Assembly (NCBI RefSeq): GCF_014647535.1
Contig: NZ_BMPJ01000007.1
Span: 1-64,000 of the forward strand
DNA: 64,000 bases
Direction: 5' to 3'
Source of the DNA: Thermus composti
GTDB lineage: Bacteria; Deinococcota; Deinococci; Deinococcales; Thermaceae
Part shown: piece after piece, positions 48,612-56,061 of the stretch
How positions within the stretch are numbered: position 1 is the stretch's first letter
Layout of the letters: each line of letters begins with the position of its first letter
Notes under the pieces: model-generated
What the model saw: the letters and a program-made list of their open reading frames with translations, nothing else
The model's database searches: none
Told to the model about the DNA's origin: nothing
Position numbers and translations under genes: made by a program

Positions 48612-48641
48612 GTGACGCCCCGCTAAAGGGGGCTTTAGACT
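48612..48641 (+). promoter_or_regulatory. leaderless promoter of the EVE gene
   Basis: GTGACG (48612-48617), an 18-bp spacer and TAGACT (48636-48641), with the ATG 7 nt after the -10 box. Confidence 0.65.
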
Positions 48642-48648
48642 TTAGGCC

Positions 48649-49101
48649 ATGGCCTACTGGCTCCTCAAATCCGAGCCCCAGGTCTACAGCATCGCCGACC
48701 TGGAGCGGGAAGGAAAGGCGATCTGGGACGGGGTCCGGAACTACCAGGCCCGCAACTACCTGATGCAGATGCAAGAGGGCGACCTCTGCTTCTTCTACCA
48801 CTCCAGCACCACCCCCCCGGGGATCGCCGGGCTTTGCCGGGTGGTGCGCACCCAGGTCCCCGACCCCACCCAGTTTGACCCGGAAAGCCCCTACTTTAAC
48901 CCCAAGGCCACGCCGGAAAAGCCCCGGTGGTACACGGTGGAGGTGGCCTTCGTGGAGAAGTGGCCCCTCGTCCCCCTCGCCGAGCTCAAGGCCCTCTTCC
49001 CCAGGGACCACCCCCTGGTAAGGCGGGGGAACCGGCTTAGTGTGATGCCGGTTCCCCCGGAGGTGGCGAAGGCCCTTATTGCACGGAGAGGGTCCCGATG
49101 A
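48649..49101 (+). CDS. EVE domain protein
   Basis: A 150-residue single EVE domain. The signature run A-Y-W-L-L-K-S-E-P near the start, then W-D-G-V-R-N-Y-Q-A-R-N-Y-L, G-D-L-C-F-F-Y-H-S and P-R-W-Y-T-V-E-V are all present. EVE is a PUA-like fold that binds modified bases in nucleic acids; members are often linked to restriction of modified DNA or to RNA metabolism. No restriction partner is nearby. The 3' end overlaps pilC on the other strand by 26 bp. Confidence 0.9.
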   Translation: MAYWLLKSEPQVYSIADLEREGKAIWDGVRNYQARNYLMQMQEGDLCFFYHSSTTPPGIAGLCRVVRTQVPDPTQFDPESPYFNPKATPEKPRWYTVEVAFVEKWPLVPLAELKALFPRDHPLVRRGNRLSVMPVPPEVAKALIARRGSR

Positions 49102-50296
49102 TCTTGAAGAGGGGCAGGAACATCCCCGCCACGATCATCCCCACGATGACGCCCAGGAAGATGATCATGAGGGGCTCTATGGCGGCGGTGAGGCTCGCCA
49201 CCGCCTCGTCCACCTCCCGCTCGTAGAAGTCGGCGATCTTGGAAAGCATGGTGTCCAGGGCCCCGGTCTCCTCGCCGATGGCCACCATGGAGCTCACCAT
49301 GGGGGGGAAGACGAAGGGGTGCTGGGCCAGGGTGAGGTTCAGGGGGTCGCCCTGCTGGATCTTGAGCTTGGCGGCCTCCACGATCTCCTCCACCACGCGG
49401 TTGCCCGCCGTGCCCTTGGTGATGTCCAAGGCCTCCACGATGTTCACCCCGCTGGCGAGGAGGAGGGCCAGGGTGCGGGAGAAGCGGGCCACGGCGGTCT
49501 TGCGGTTCAGGTTGCCGAAGACGGGAAGGCGGAGCTTGACCCGGTCAATGACCTTCCGCCCCTGGGGGGTGCCGTAGTACCAGCGGTAGACGAAGTAGAG
49601 GACCACGGCGAGGAGGAGAAGGGGCAGGGTGGCGGCCCTCAAGAGGTCGGAAAGGGCGATGAGGAAGCGGGTGAGGAGGGGTAGCTCCGAGCCTAAGTCG
49701 GTGAGGATCTGGGCGAACTGGGGCACGATCCCCGTGAGGAGAAAATAGGCCACGCCCACGGCGAAGACGAAGACGATGACGGGGTAGGTCATGGCGCTTC
49801 GGATCTTGCCCCTTAGTTCCAGCTCCTTTTCCAAGAAGCTCGCAAGCCGGTCCAGGATGAGGTCTAGCCCCCCCGAGGTCTCCCCCGCCCGCACCAGGTT
49901 CACGTAAAGCCGGGAGAAGAGCTTGTGCTTGGCCAGGGCCTCGGAAAAGGCCATGCCCCCTTCAATATCCGTCCGGACCTGCTTGAGGATCTCTCGGAAC
50001 TTCTTGTTTTCGGTCTGCTTTTCCAGGATGGCCAGGGACTGGAGGAGGGTGAGGCCCGCCCCCAGCATGGTGGCAAGCTGCCGGGAGAAGATGGCCAGGT
50101 CCTTAAGGCCTGGCCCCCGCTCCAAGACGGGGATCCGAACCTCCGCCTGCAGGCCCTTCCCGGGCTCTTTGATCTCGGCCACGAAGAGGCCCCGGTCGCG
50201 GAGGAGCCTCGCGGCGGTGCGGAGGTCCTCAGCCTCAATGGTGGCCTCCACCAGGCGGCCCTGGCGGTCCCGGGCCTTATACTGGTAGACCGGCAT
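49076..50296 (-). CDS. pilC: type IV pilus inner-membrane platform protein
   Basis: A 406-residue GspF/PilC protein with two repeated T2SSF domains (about 70-190 and 272-395) and three membrane helices. It begins M-P-V-Y-Q-Y-K-A-R-D, with F-S-R-Q-L-A-T-M-L-G-A-G and its repeat F-S-R-T-L-A-L-L-L-A-S-G marking the two domains. It links the cytoplasmic motor ATPases to the pilus. The open frame reaches 50425, but the ATG at 50296 is the family start and lies 6 nt after TATACT (50303-50308, minus strand). Its start codon overlaps that of the divergent tsaC gene. Confidence 0.95.
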   Translation of the reverse strand: MPVYQYKARDRQGRLVEATIEAEDLRTAARLLRDRGLFVAEIKEPGKGLQAEVRIPVLERGPGLKDLAIFSRQLATMLGAGLTLLQSLAILEKQTENKKFREILKQVRTDIEGGMAFSEALAKHKLFSRLYVNLVRAGETSGGLDLILDRLASFLEKELELRGKIRSAMTYPVIVFVFAVGVAYFLLTGIVPQFAQILTDLGSELPLLTRFLIALSDLLRAATLPLLLLAVVLYFVYRWYYGTPQGRKVIDRVKLRLPVFGNLNRKTAVARFSRTLALLLASGVNIVEALDITKGTAGNRVVEEIVEAAKLKIQQGDPLNLTLAQHPFVFPPMVSSMVAIGEETGALDTMLSKIADFYEREVDEAVASLTAAIEPLMIIFLGVIVGMIVAGMFLPLFKIIGTLSVQ

Positions 50297-50879
50297 GGAA
50301 GAAGTATACCGGATGGCCCAAAGGGCAGCGGAAACCCTCAAAGCGGGGGGCCTCGTGGCCCTGCCCACGGACACCGTCTTCGGCGTCTTGGCCCGGATGG
50401 AGGACGAGGCCGCCTGCCGCCGCATCTACGAGGTCAAGGGGCGGCCCGAGGACAAGCCCCTCCAGGTCCTGGTGGCGGACCTGGAAAGCGCCCTGAGGCT
50501 CGCCGACCTTGGACCCCTTAAGGAAAAGTTTCTGCGCCTGGCCGAGGCCTTCTGGCCCGGGGGGCTCACCGTGGTAGTCCCCGGGTGGGGCATCCCCCCT
50601 TGGATCAGCCGGGATGGCTCCGTGGGCCTCCGGATGCCCGACCACCCCCTGGTGCGGGAGGTGCTCCGCCGGGTGGGGGGGTACGCCGCCGCCACCAGCC
50701 TCAACAAAAGCGGCGAGCCCCCGGTGCGCACCGCCGAGGAGGCCAAGGCCTTCGCCGTGGACCTGGTCCTTCCCGGGGAGGCGGGAGGGCTCGCCTCCAG
50801 CGTGGTGGACCTGCGCACCGGGGAGGTCTTAAGGGAAGGGGCCATCCCCAAGGAAGCCCTGCTGGCCTACCTCGCCTAG
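50295..50879 (+). CDS. tsaC: threonylcarbamoyl-AMP synthase (YrdC/Sua5 family)
   Basis: A 194-residue protein that makes threonylcarbamoyl-AMP for the t6A37 modification of tRNAs. Motifs: G-G-L-V-A-L-P-T-D-T-V-F-G near residue 18, Y-E-V-K-G-R-P-E-D-K-P-L near 45, S-V-G-L-R-M-P-D-H, and A-T-S-L-N-K-S-G-E-P-P. ATG 50295 overlaps the pilC start codon; ATG 50313 is an alternative six codons later. TATACT (50278-50283) lies 11 nt before the first. scpB starts right after the stop. Confidence 0.9.
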   Translation: MEEVYRMAQRAAETLKAGGLVALPTDTVFGVLARMEDEAACRRIYEVKGRPEDKPLQVLVADLESALRLADLGPLKEKFLRLAEAFWPGGLTVVVPGWGIPPWISRDGSVGLRMPDHPLVREVLRRVGGYAAATSLNKSGEPPVRTAEEAKAFAVDLVLPGEAGGLASSVVDLRTGEVLREGAIPKEALLAYLA

Positions 50880-51407
50880 ATGGCAGGCCCTAGCCTCAAG
50901 GCGGAGATCCTGGCGGTCCTTTTCGCCGCGGGAAGGCCCGTGGCCCTTAAGGAGCTTAAGGCCCTGGGCCACCCGGAGGAGGCGGTGCTAAGGGCCCTGA
51001 AGGCCCTCGAGGCCGACCTCCAAGGCGGGGCGCTGGGGGTGGCCCTGGAGCGGGTGGCGGGGGGGTGGCGGCTCGTGGTGCACGAGAAGGCCCTGCCCGC
51101 CGTGGAGAAGGTGCTCAAGCCCTCGCCCCCAAAGCTCTCCAAGGCGGCCCTGGAGGTCCTCGCCCTCATCGCCTACCACCAGCCCATCGCCCGGGCGGAG
51201 CTTGAGGCCATGCGGGGCAGGAGCGTGGAGGGCGTCCTGGAAAGCCTCCTGGAACGGGGGCTCATCCGGGTGGTGGGGGAGAAGGAGGCCCCGGGCCGCC
51301 CCAAGCTCTACGGCACCACGGAGCGCTTCCTCGAGGTCTTCGGCCTGGAAAGCCTAGAGGACCTCCCGCCCCTGGAAGGGGGCCCACCCCTCCTCCTCCG
51401 CGGCTAG
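50880..51407 (+). CDS. scpB: segregation and condensation protein B
   Basis: A 175-residue ScpB, two winged-helix domains (about 3-80 and 85-165) that bind the middle of ScpA in the SMC complex. L-K-A-E-I-L-A-V-L-F-A-A-G-R-P-V and L-I-A-Y-H-Q-P-I-A-R-A-E-L-E-A-M-R-G are diagnostic. It begins directly after tsaC. Its last 54 bp overlap the PIG-L gene in antisense; family members can end a little earlier, so its C-terminal tail is probably dispensable. Confidence 0.93.
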   Translation: MAGPSLKAEILAVLFAAGRPVALKELKALGHPEEAVLRALKALEADLQGGALGVALERVAGGWRLVVHEKALPAVEKVLKPSPPKLSKAALEVLALIAYHQPIARAELEAMRGRSVEGVLESLLERGLIRVVGEKEAPGRPKLYGTTERFLEVFGLESLEDLPPLEGGPPLLLRG

Positions 51408-52430
51408 CACCTCCTTGGCCGGGACGGGAAGGGGGCTAAAAAGCTCGTTTTGGCGCACGAAGGCTAGAAGAAACCGGCCCAGAAGGCGCATCTGGCTCCG
51501 GTGGGCCCGGATGGCTTTCTCTTTAAGCCGCACCTCCTCCTCCCACAGGGGAAAGCGCCGCCAAGGAAGCCCCCGGCCCCTCGGGGGCGGGTAGAGGGGA
51601 AGCCGGGGGTGGAGCCCCTTGGGCAGGGGGTACTGGTACCCCCCGTGGACGATGTAGAAGAGGAGGCGGTCCTCCATCCCCAAGGCGGCCGCCACCTGCA
51701 TGCCGAAGTAGGCGGTGGCCTGGTGGTCCCGGTGGGCGTCCAGGGGGCTTGGCAGGAGGATGCGGCTTGGCCCAAGCTCCCGGAAAAGCTCCCCCAAGAC
51801 CCCTTCCAGGGCCTTGCCCGTGTAGGGTAGGCCCGGGCGGTAAGCGCCCGGGTAGGCCACGGCCCTAAGCCCGGTGTGGGGGCTCTCCCAGGGCAGGTAG
51901 TAGTGGGTGGTGAAGAGGGAAAAAAGCCCCTGGTCGGGAAAGCCCAGGAAAATGGCCGAGTCCTGGGAAAGCCCCAGCGCCTGTAGGCCCCGCCTGGCCT
52001 CCACCATGCGCCTTAGGGCCAGGCGGCGCAGGGCCTCCTGGGAGGGAAGGGGGCTTCCCGCAGCCAGGTCAAAGGCATCCCCCGAGGTGAGGTAGACCAC
52101 GCTCACCCGCCCCCCCTCCCGGGCCACCCGGGCCATGAGCCCCGCCGCCGCCAAAACCTCGTCGTCGGGATGGGGGGCCAGCACCAGAAGGTGCTCCCCG
52201 GGTCCTAAGGCCAAGGGGGGAAGGCGGCGAACCCGCAAGGAGGCCAAGAAGGCGTGGTAGTAGGCGAAGAGGAACCGCCCGTTGACGAAGGCCCAGACCC
52301 CCAAGGCGGCCAGCACCACCGCCAGGCGCTCGGCCCAGAGGAGGCCCAGCCAAAGCCGCACCGCCTCCGTAAGGAGAAAGTAGCCCCCAAGGAGGAGCAA
52401 AAACCAATGCCAGGGGGCAAGGCGCCTCAC
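51354..52430 (-). CDS. membrane-anchored PIG-L family deacetylase
   Basis: A 358-residue protein with two N-terminal membrane helices (about 7-25 and 31-58) and a LmbE/PIG-L domain. The zinc motif P-H-P-D-D-E is near residue 84 and H-R-D-H lies in P-L-D-A-H-R-D-H-Q-A-T. Family members remove N-acetyl groups from GlcNAc-linked compounds such as bacillithiol or glycolipid precursors; the membrane anchor favours a lipid-linked or surface substrate (inference). The open frame reaches 52529; I use GTG 52430, 8 nt after TAGAAT (52439-52444, minus strand), overlapping neither the GNAT gene nor its promoter. Confidence 0.85.
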   Translation of the reverse strand: MRRLAPWHWFLLLLGGYFLLTEAVRLWLGLLWAERLAVVLAALGVWAFVNGRFLFAYYHAFLASLRVRRLPPLALGPGEHLLVLAPHPDDEVLAAAGLMARVAREGGRVSVVYLTSGDAFDLAAGSPLPSQEALRRLALRRMVEARRGLQALGLSQDSAIFLGFPDQGLFSLFTTHYYLPWESPHTGLRAVAYPGAYRPGLPYTGKALEGVLGELFRELGPSRILLPSPLDAHRDHQATAYFGMQVAAALGMEDRLLFYIVHGGYQYPLPKGLHPRLPLYPPPRGRGLPWRRFPLWEEEVRLKEKAIRAHRSQMRLLGRFLLAFVRQNELFSPLPVPAKEVLAAEEEGWAPFQGREVL

Positions 52431-52464
52431 GGGAGGGCATTCTACCCGGGTTAGACTGGAAGGG

Positions 52465-53088
52465 GTGCCCACCCTGCGGCCAGCCACGCTCCAGGACCTC
52501 CCCGCCATCGCCCGCCTTTCCCACGCCACCCTCCTTTTGGGGCGGGAAGCCCCTTGGGTCTTTCCCAGCGAAAGGCTTTGGGGGGAGGTTTTCGTGGCCC
52601 CTTACCTGCGGGCGGGGTGCTGCAACCTGGTGGCCGAGGAGGAAGGGAAGGTTTTGGGCTACATCCTGGGGGCCTGCTCGGGTTTCGCCCTTTTTTGGGA
52701 CCTCTTGCCCCGGCTTCCCCTGCTCCTCCTGCGGATCGGCCTAGGGGTTTATGGCCCCCCCCTTCCCCACCTCCGCTACCTCCTGCGCCTCCTTCGCTTC
52801 CCGGGTCCCAAGGCCCCCCTGGGCCGCTACCCCGCCCACCTGCACATCGCCGTGGGCCTCGAGGCCCGGGGCAAGGGCGTGGGTAGGCTCCTCCTTGTGG
52901 CCTTTCTGGACTGTCTGCGGGCCAAGGGGGTGCCGGGAGTCCAGCTCGCCACCACCCGGGCCAACCAGGCGGCCCGGAGACTCTACCAAAGCTTGGGCTT
53001 CCGTCTCTATGCCAAGAAGGCGAGCCCCTTCTGGGCCCCCTACCACGGCCACCCGGTGATCCACGAGGTCTGGGTAAAGGAGCTTTAG
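52465..53088 (+). CDS. GNAT-family N-acetyltransferase
   Basis: A 207-residue acetyltransferase. N-terminal [16 protein letters not shown] is typical, and the acetyl-CoA loop appears as [14 protein letters not shown] near residue 131, followed by [13 protein letters not shown]. The middle (about 75-120) is a hydrophobic, basic insertion that could contact membranes. TAGACT (52452-52457) ends 7 nt before the GTG start (leaderless). It diverges from the PIG-L gene; an acetylase-deacetylase pair is suggestive but unproven. Confidence 0.86.
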   Translation: MPTLRPATLQDLPAIARLSHATLLLGREAPWVFPSERLWGEVFVAPYLRAGCCNLVAEEEGKVLGYILGACSGFALFWDLLPRLPLLLLRIGLGVYGPPLPHLRYLLRLLRFPGPKAPLGRYPAHLHIAVGLEARGKGVGRLLLVAFLDCLRAKGVPGVQLATTRANQAARRLYQSLGFRLYAKKASPFWAPYHGHPVIHEVWVKEL

Positions 53089-53408
53089 GGCGAAAGGCGC
53101 ACGGCGGTGCCGCTGGCGGTGACCATGAGCATGGAGTTGCCCTGGCCTAAAACCTCGTAGTCCACGTCAATCCCCACCACGGCGTCGGCCCCAAGGGCTT
53201 TGGCCGCCTCCTCAAGCTCCTTTAGGGCCATCTCCCGGGCCCGCCTAAGCTCCGCCTCGTAGGCCCCGCTCCGCCCCCCCACGATGTCCCGGATCTGGGC
53301 GAAGAGGTCCCGAAAGAGGTTCGCCCCCACGATGGCCTCGCCGAAGACGATGCCCAGATAGGCCTCAATCCGGCGCCCTTCCACCTCGGGCGTGGTGGTC
53401 AGGATCAT
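53085..53408 (-). CDS. YbjQ/DUF74 family protein
   Basis: A 107-residue YbjQ-type protein, a pentamer-forming fold once annotated as heavy-metal binding. [11 protein letters not shown] near the start, [14 protein letters not shown] and [13 protein letters not shown] are family-typical. The role is unknown. TATTAT (53415-53420, minus strand) ends 6 nt before the ATG, and the same base pairs form the -10 box of the divergent helicase gene. Confidence 0.88.
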   Translation of the reverse strand: MILTTTPEVEGRRIEAYLGIVFGEAIVGANLFRDLFAQIRDIVGGRSGAYEAELRRAREMALKELEEAAKALGADAVVGIDVDYEVLGQGNSMLMVTASGTAVRLSP

Positions 53409-53413
53409 GCCTC

Positions 53414-53420
53414 CATAATA
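53414..53420. promoter_or_regulatory. shared bidirectional -10 element
   Basis: CATAAT (53414-53419) reads as a -10 box 6 nt before the helicase GTG at 53426 on the plus strand. TATTAT (53415-53420, minus strand) is a -10 box 6 nt before the YbjQ ATG at 53408. The two start codons are only 17 bp apart. Confidence 0.6.
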
Positions 53421-53425
53421 AAGGC

Positions 53426-55621
53426 GTGTTGCCCGAGGCCCTAAGGGGGTGGGAGAACTACCGGGCGTGGCTCGAGGCCGACCCCGAGTTCCGGGGGCGC
53501 ATCGTCTTCGCCCACCTCCTTCCCCAAACCCCCCCCAGGCCCGTCCCGCCCCGGGGGCCCTTCGCCGGGGTCCTGGAGGCCTTGGGCCTTAGGCCCTTTC
53601 GCCACCAGCAGGAGGCCTTAGACCGGGTGGCCGAGGGAAAGAACGTGGTCATGGCCTACGCCACCGCCGCCGGGAAAAGCCTCGTCTTCCAGGTCCCGGT
53701 CCTCAAGGCCGCCCTGGAAGGCCAAACGAGCCTCCTCCTCTTCCCCACCAAGGCCTTAGCCCACGACCAGCTCCGGCGCCTCAAGGCCATGGCCCAGGCC
53801 CTGGGGCTGGACGGGGTCTTCCCCTACGACGGGGACACCGCCAGCGAAACCCGGAGGCGGGCCCGGGAAGGGGGAAGGGTCCTCCTCTCCAACCCCGACA
53901 TGCTCCACTTCGGCCTTCTGCCCCGGCACGGGGACTGGGCCTCCTTTTTGGCCCGGCTTAAGTACCTGGTCCTGGACGAGCTCCACGCCTACCGGGGGGT
54001 CTTCGGCACCCACGTGGCCCTGGTCCTCTTCCGCCTCCTGCGCCTGGCCCGCCACTACGGGGCAGACCCCCAGGTCATCGCTGCCAGCGCCACCATCGCC
54101 AACGCCAAGGAGCACGCGGAAACCCTCACGGGCCTCCCCTTCGTGGAACTCCGGGAGGAGGTGGCCCGCTCGGAGCGGGAGCTTCTGGTCCTCCTCCCCA
54201 AGCCTTTGGACCCCAAAGGGGAGAGGCGGCGAAGCCCCCTTCTGGAAGGGGCCTACCTGGCCCGGGCCCTGGCGGAGGCGGGGCTTAGGGGGCTCGTCTT
54301 CGTCAACGCCCGGAAAAGCGCCGAGCTTTTGGCCCGCTACGCCGCCCACCCGGGGGTGCGCCCCTACCGGGCGGGGTACACCGCCAAGGAGCGGCGCAGG
54401 CTGGAGGAGGCCCTGAAGCGGGGGGAGGTGCGGGTCCTGGTCTCCACCAGCGCCCTGGAGCTCGGGGTGGACATCGGGGAGCTGGACGCCGTGGTCCTGG
54501 TGGGCTACCCCGGCTCCATGGCCGCCTTCTGGCAGCGGGCGGGAAGGGCCGGGCGGGGGGAAAGGCGGGCCCTTGTGGTCTACATCCCCCGGGAAGACCC
54601 CATGGACGAGTACTTCCTGCAAAGGCCCGAGCTCTTCCTAAAAACCCCCCCCGAGGAGGCGGTGGCCGAGCCGCAAAACCCGGTCCTCTGCCCCCTCCAC
54701 CTCCACGCCGCCGCCTGGGAGAAGCCCCTGACCAAGGAGGAGGTCCTCTGCCCCGAGGCCCTTTCGGAGCTCAAGGAAAAAGACGGCCTCTTCTACACCC
54801 CAAGGCGCCACCCCCACCGGGCCATCGCCCTCAGGGGCCTTGGGGCCACCTTCACCCTGAGGGGGCCTGAAGGGGAGGTTCTGGGCTACCTGGACGAGCG
54901 CCAGGCCTACTGGGAGGCCCACCCGGGGGCCATCTACCTCCACGGGGGGGAAAGCTACCTGGTGCGGAACATAGACCCCGGGCGGCGGGAGGTCTGGCTC
55001 CTGCCCGCCCTCGAGGACTACTACACCGAGCCCCGGGCGGAGACGGACCTGGAGGTCCTCTCGGGGGAGCCCCTAGGCCACGGGGTCTGGGTGGGGCGGG
55101 TGGTCCTGAGGGAGCGGGTGGTGGGCTACGTGAAGAAGCGCTTTTACACGGGGAGCGTCCTGGAAGAGGTGCCCCTGGAACTCCCCGAGATCACCTTCCC
55201 CACCGAGGCCCTCTGGTTCCACCCCCCCGAGGCCCTTCCCCCCCACCGGATCCCCGGGGGGATCCACGCCCTGGAGCACGCCCTGATCGGGCTTCTTCCC
55301 CTCTTCGTCCTGGCGGAGCGGCAGGACATCGGGGGGATCTCCTACCCCTTCTACCCCAGGCCCCTGCCCTCGGGGCAAGGCCCCACGGTCTTCATCTACG
55401 ACGGCTACCCCGGCGGGGTGGGCTACGCCCGGCGGGCCGCCCAAAGGTTTCCCGAGTGGGTGCGGGCCGCCCTGGAGCTCCTTTTGGCCTGCCCCTGCCA
55501 GGAAGGGTGCCCCCGGTGCGTCCTCTCCCCCAAGTGCGGCAACGGCAACCAGTACCTGGACAAGGAGGCGGCCCTCTTCCTGGCCAAGGCCCTGGCCTGG
55601 CGGCTGGCCACCCAAACCTAG
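53426..55621 (+). CDS. MrfA/YprA-like DEAD/DEAH helicase with DUF1998
   Basis: A 731-residue superfamily 2 helicase. Motif I reads A-T-A-A-G-K-S-L, motif II L-D-E-L-H, and motif III A-S-A-T near residues 80-225. The second RecA domain has [13 protein letters not shown] and Q-R-A-G-R-A-G-R. The C-terminal DUF1998 part ends with a four-cysteine cluster [11 protein letters not shown] ... K-C-G-N. This layout is that of Bacillus MrfA, a mitomycin-repair 3'-5' DNA helicase. The usual partner nuclease MrfB is not adjacent. Confidence 0.92.
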   Translation: MLPEALRGWENYRAWLEADPEFRGRIVFAHLLPQTPPRPVPPRGPFAGVLEALGLRPFRHQQEALDRVAEGKNVVMAYATAAGKSLVFQVPVLKAALEGQTSLLLFPTKALAHDQLRRLKAMAQALGLDGVFPYDGDTASETRRRAREGGRVLLSNPDMLHFGLLPRHGDWASFLARLKYLVLDELHAYRGVFGTHVALVLFRLLRLARHYGADPQVIAASATIANAKEHAETLTGLPFVELREEVARSERELLVLLPKPLDPKGERRRSPLLEGAYLARALAEAGLRGLVFVNARKSAELLARYAAHPGVRPYRAGYTAKERRRLEEALKRGEVRVLVSTSALELGVDIGELDAVVLVGYPGSMAAFWQRAGRAGRGERRALVVYIPREDPMDEYFLQRPELFLKTPPEEAVAEPQNPVLCPLHLHAAAWEKPLTKEEVLCPEALSELKEKDGLFYTPRRHPHRAIALRGLGATFTLRGPEGEVLGYLDERQAYWEAHPGAIYLHGGESYLVRNIDPGRREVWLLPALEDYYTEPRAETDLEVLSGEPLGHGVWVGRVVLRERVVGYVKKRFYTGSVLEEVPLELPEITFPTEALWFHPPEALPPHRIPGGIHALEHALIGLLPLFVLAERQDIGGISYPFYPRPLPSGQGPTVFIYDGYPGGVGYARRAAQRFPEWVRAALELLLACPCQEGCPRCVLSPKCGNGNQYLDKEAALFLAKALAWRLATQT

Positions 55622-55628
55622 GCTTCCC

Positions 55629-55653
55629 AGGGCCCTCCCCGGGCCCTTAAACT
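55629..55653 (+). terminator. weak terminator hairpin overlapping a promoter
   Basis: AGGGCCC (55629-55635), loop TCCCC and GGGCCCT (55641-55647) follow the helicase stop. There is only TAAACTCTT behind it, which also serves as the -10 box (TAAACT 55648-55653) of the next gene. Confidence 0.5.
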
Positions 55654-55659
55654 CTTCTC

Positions 55660-56061
55660 ATGACCGCCTCCTTGGAGGAAAGCCCCGAGGCCTTCTTCGC
55701 CCGCTTTCAGGCCTACGCCCTCGAGGTCCACCTCTTCCCCGAGCCCTGGGGGAGCCCCCTCTTGGAAGTGGGCGTGGCGGGGCAGATCGTCTACGCTTTT
55801 GACCGGGGCGCCCCCCCGGCCCCCACGGGCCCCGTGCGGGGGCTTCTCCACGGGGTGGTGCGGGAGGCGGGGCCCTGGGAAGGGGAGGCCTTCCTAAGGC
55901 GGGAAGGGGCGGGCTACCGCCTGGGAGGGCGGGTGCGCCCCTTGGGGGAGGGGTTTTACCTTTTGGAGGAGCCCTTCCCCCTTCTCCTCCACGCCGAGAC
56001 CCCCCTGCCGCCCAGGGCCTGGGTGCGCCTCTGGCCCCCCCTCATGCTCTTCCGGGAGTGA
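55660..56061 (+). CDS. hypothetical protein between helicase and cyclase genes
   Basis: A 133-residue protein with no signal peptide or membrane segment. It is rich in aromatic, glycine and proline residues and probably beta-type (repeated short strands such as V-E-V-H-L-F-P and Y-R-L-G-G-R-V-R-P). I do not recognise the family. TAAACT ends 6 nt before the ATG, giving a leaderless start, and its stop overlaps the cyclase GTG by 4 bp, so the two are translated together. Confidence 0.68.
   Translation: MTASLEESPEAFFARFQAYALEVHLFPEPWGSPLLEVGVAGQIVYAFDRGAPPAPTGPVRGLLHGVVREAGPWEGEAFLRREGAGYRLGGRVRPLGEGFYLLEEPFPLLLHAETPLPPRAWVRLWPPLMLFRE

Noticed and set aside
48577-49011. N-terminal extension of the lipoprotein frame
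   Set aside because: The extra 145 codons are antisense to the EVE gene. Only the ATG at 48576 gives a lipoprotein signal, and it has a -10 box at the right distance.
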